Shown here: piece after piece, positions 4,970 to 5,490 of the stretch
Layout of the letters: every line of letters begins with the position of its first letter
Numbering within the stretch: position 1 is the first letter of the stretch
Assembly (NCBI GenBank): GCA_021805625.1
Contig: JAJZEU010000136.1
Coordinates: 1-5,490 of the forward strand
Direction: 5' to 3'
Length of the DNA: 5,490 nucleotides
Source: Microcaldota archaeon
Lineage (GTDB): Archaea > Micrarchaeota > Micrarchaeia > Micrarchaeales > CABMGC01
Translations under genes and position numbers: made by a program
Notes under the pieces: model-generated
The model's database searches: none
What the model was told of the DNA's origin: nothing
The model's input: only the letters and a program-made list of their open reading frames with translations

Positions 4970-5490
4970 ATGGCAAAGCTTCACACAAAAGGCCACGGAA
5001 AGGCGAAGTCAAGGAAGCCTGAAGTAGAAATGGGGAAGATGCCCGAGGGCGTTGCGCTGGGCAGGGAAGAGCTAGAATCACTCATAGAAAAATATGCCAA
5101 GCAGGGAATGCACCAAGCCATGATAGGCCAGGTGCTGAAGAAAGAGTACGGCATTCCTTACATAAAGCAGGCTTTCGGAAAGAGACTGGGAAAGATTCTC
5201 GAGGAAAAGGGGGTGCAGACTCCTTTGCCTAGGGATATGCTGGACCTCATAAAGAAGGCGGTAAACATGAGGAGCCACCTGGCAGCGAACCATAACGATG
5301 TCCACAATACTGTAAGGCTCAGGAGGGTAGAATCGAAGATATGGAGGCTCACAAAGTACTATAGGCGCAGCGGAGCGCTGCCCGTGCCCGGGTTCACCAA
5401 GATAGACGCGCCGGGGCTGAACGGTGCGACGACTGCTGGCGGCGCAGTCGCAGGCGGTGCGGCAACAAGCGGAGAAGCGGCGGGCGGCGC
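4970..5490 (+). CDS. rps15: 30S ribosomal protein uS15, partial at right edge, with Ala/Gly-rich C-terminal extension
   Basis: uS15 binds the central domain of 16S rRNA early in 30S assembly. The reading frame gives 173 complete codons and runs off the window without a stop. It has the archaeal/eukaryotic-type N-terminal extension (MAKLHTKGHGKAKSRK), then GMHQAMIGQVLKKEYGIP (46-63), an LGKILEEKG segment (73-81), and the conserved core HNDVHNTVRLRRVESKIWRL (108-127) with KYYRRSGALP (129-138). Archaeal homologues normally stop about 12-15 residues after that point. Here PGFTKIDAPGL leads into a low-complexity tail rich in Ala, Gly and Thr (from about 152 to beyond the edge), encoded by markedly GC-rich DNA. 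The ATG follows the valS stop by 8 bp, with GGTG just before it as a weak ribosome-binding match. No promoter is seen, so it probably depends on the valS transcript. Confidence 0.95.
   Translation, partial: MAKLHTKGHGKAKSRKPEVEMGKMPEGVALGREELESLIEKYAKQGMHQAMIGQVLKKEYGIPYIKQAFGKRLGKILEEKGVQTPLPRDMLDLIKKAVNMRSHLAANHNDVHNTVRLRRVESKIWRLTKYYRRSGALPVPGFTKIDAPGLNGATTAGGAVAGGAATSGEAAGG

Noticed and set aside
5078..5352. Minus-strand open frames opposite rps15
   Set aside because: They overlap conserved uS15 coding sequence and have no start signals or family resemblance.

Overview
The window looks like a gene-dense piece of an archaeal chromosome. Four features point to Archaea: an RNase P RNA of archaeal layout, an HMf-type histone, a valyl-tRNA synthetase of the archaeal subtype, and an archaeal-length uS15 ribosomal protein. 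AT-rich TATA-like boxes sit about 20-30 bp before several start codons, with little or no room for a leader. Intergenic gaps are very short, coding sequence is of middling GC, and two surface proteins are crowded with N-glycosylation sequons. A small-genome, possibly acidophilic lineage (Micrarchaeota/ARMAN-like DPANN) would fit, but that placement is inference.

Layout. About 36-281 (-) is the RNase P RNA. Next, 314-1177 (-) encodes an unrecognised membrane-anchored, sequon-rich ectodomain protein lying 14 bp downstream of a 64-residue histone (1192-1386, -). The histone diverges from a GNAT acetyltransferase (1424-1894, +) across 37 bp that hold both TATA boxes. The acetyltransferase converges, 13 bp apart, on a second sequon-rich anchored protein with a possible PepSY-like fold (1908-2534, -). 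That gene diverges across 54 bp from valS (2589-4961, +), which is followed 8 bp later by rps15 (4970 to beyond the right edge, +).

The genes form three groups. Translation and RNA processing are represented by RNase P RNA, ValRS and uS15, with valS-rps15 probably one transcript. The histone packages chromatin and probably shares a transcript with the membrane protein. The two ectodomain proteins probably act at the cell surface. No mobile element, CRISPR array, toxin-antitoxin pair or defence system is visible. I see no new multi-gene system. The most interesting points are the compact RNase P RNA without a clear P1 helix, the interleaved histone/acetyltransferase promoters, and the Ala/Gly-rich tail on uS15.
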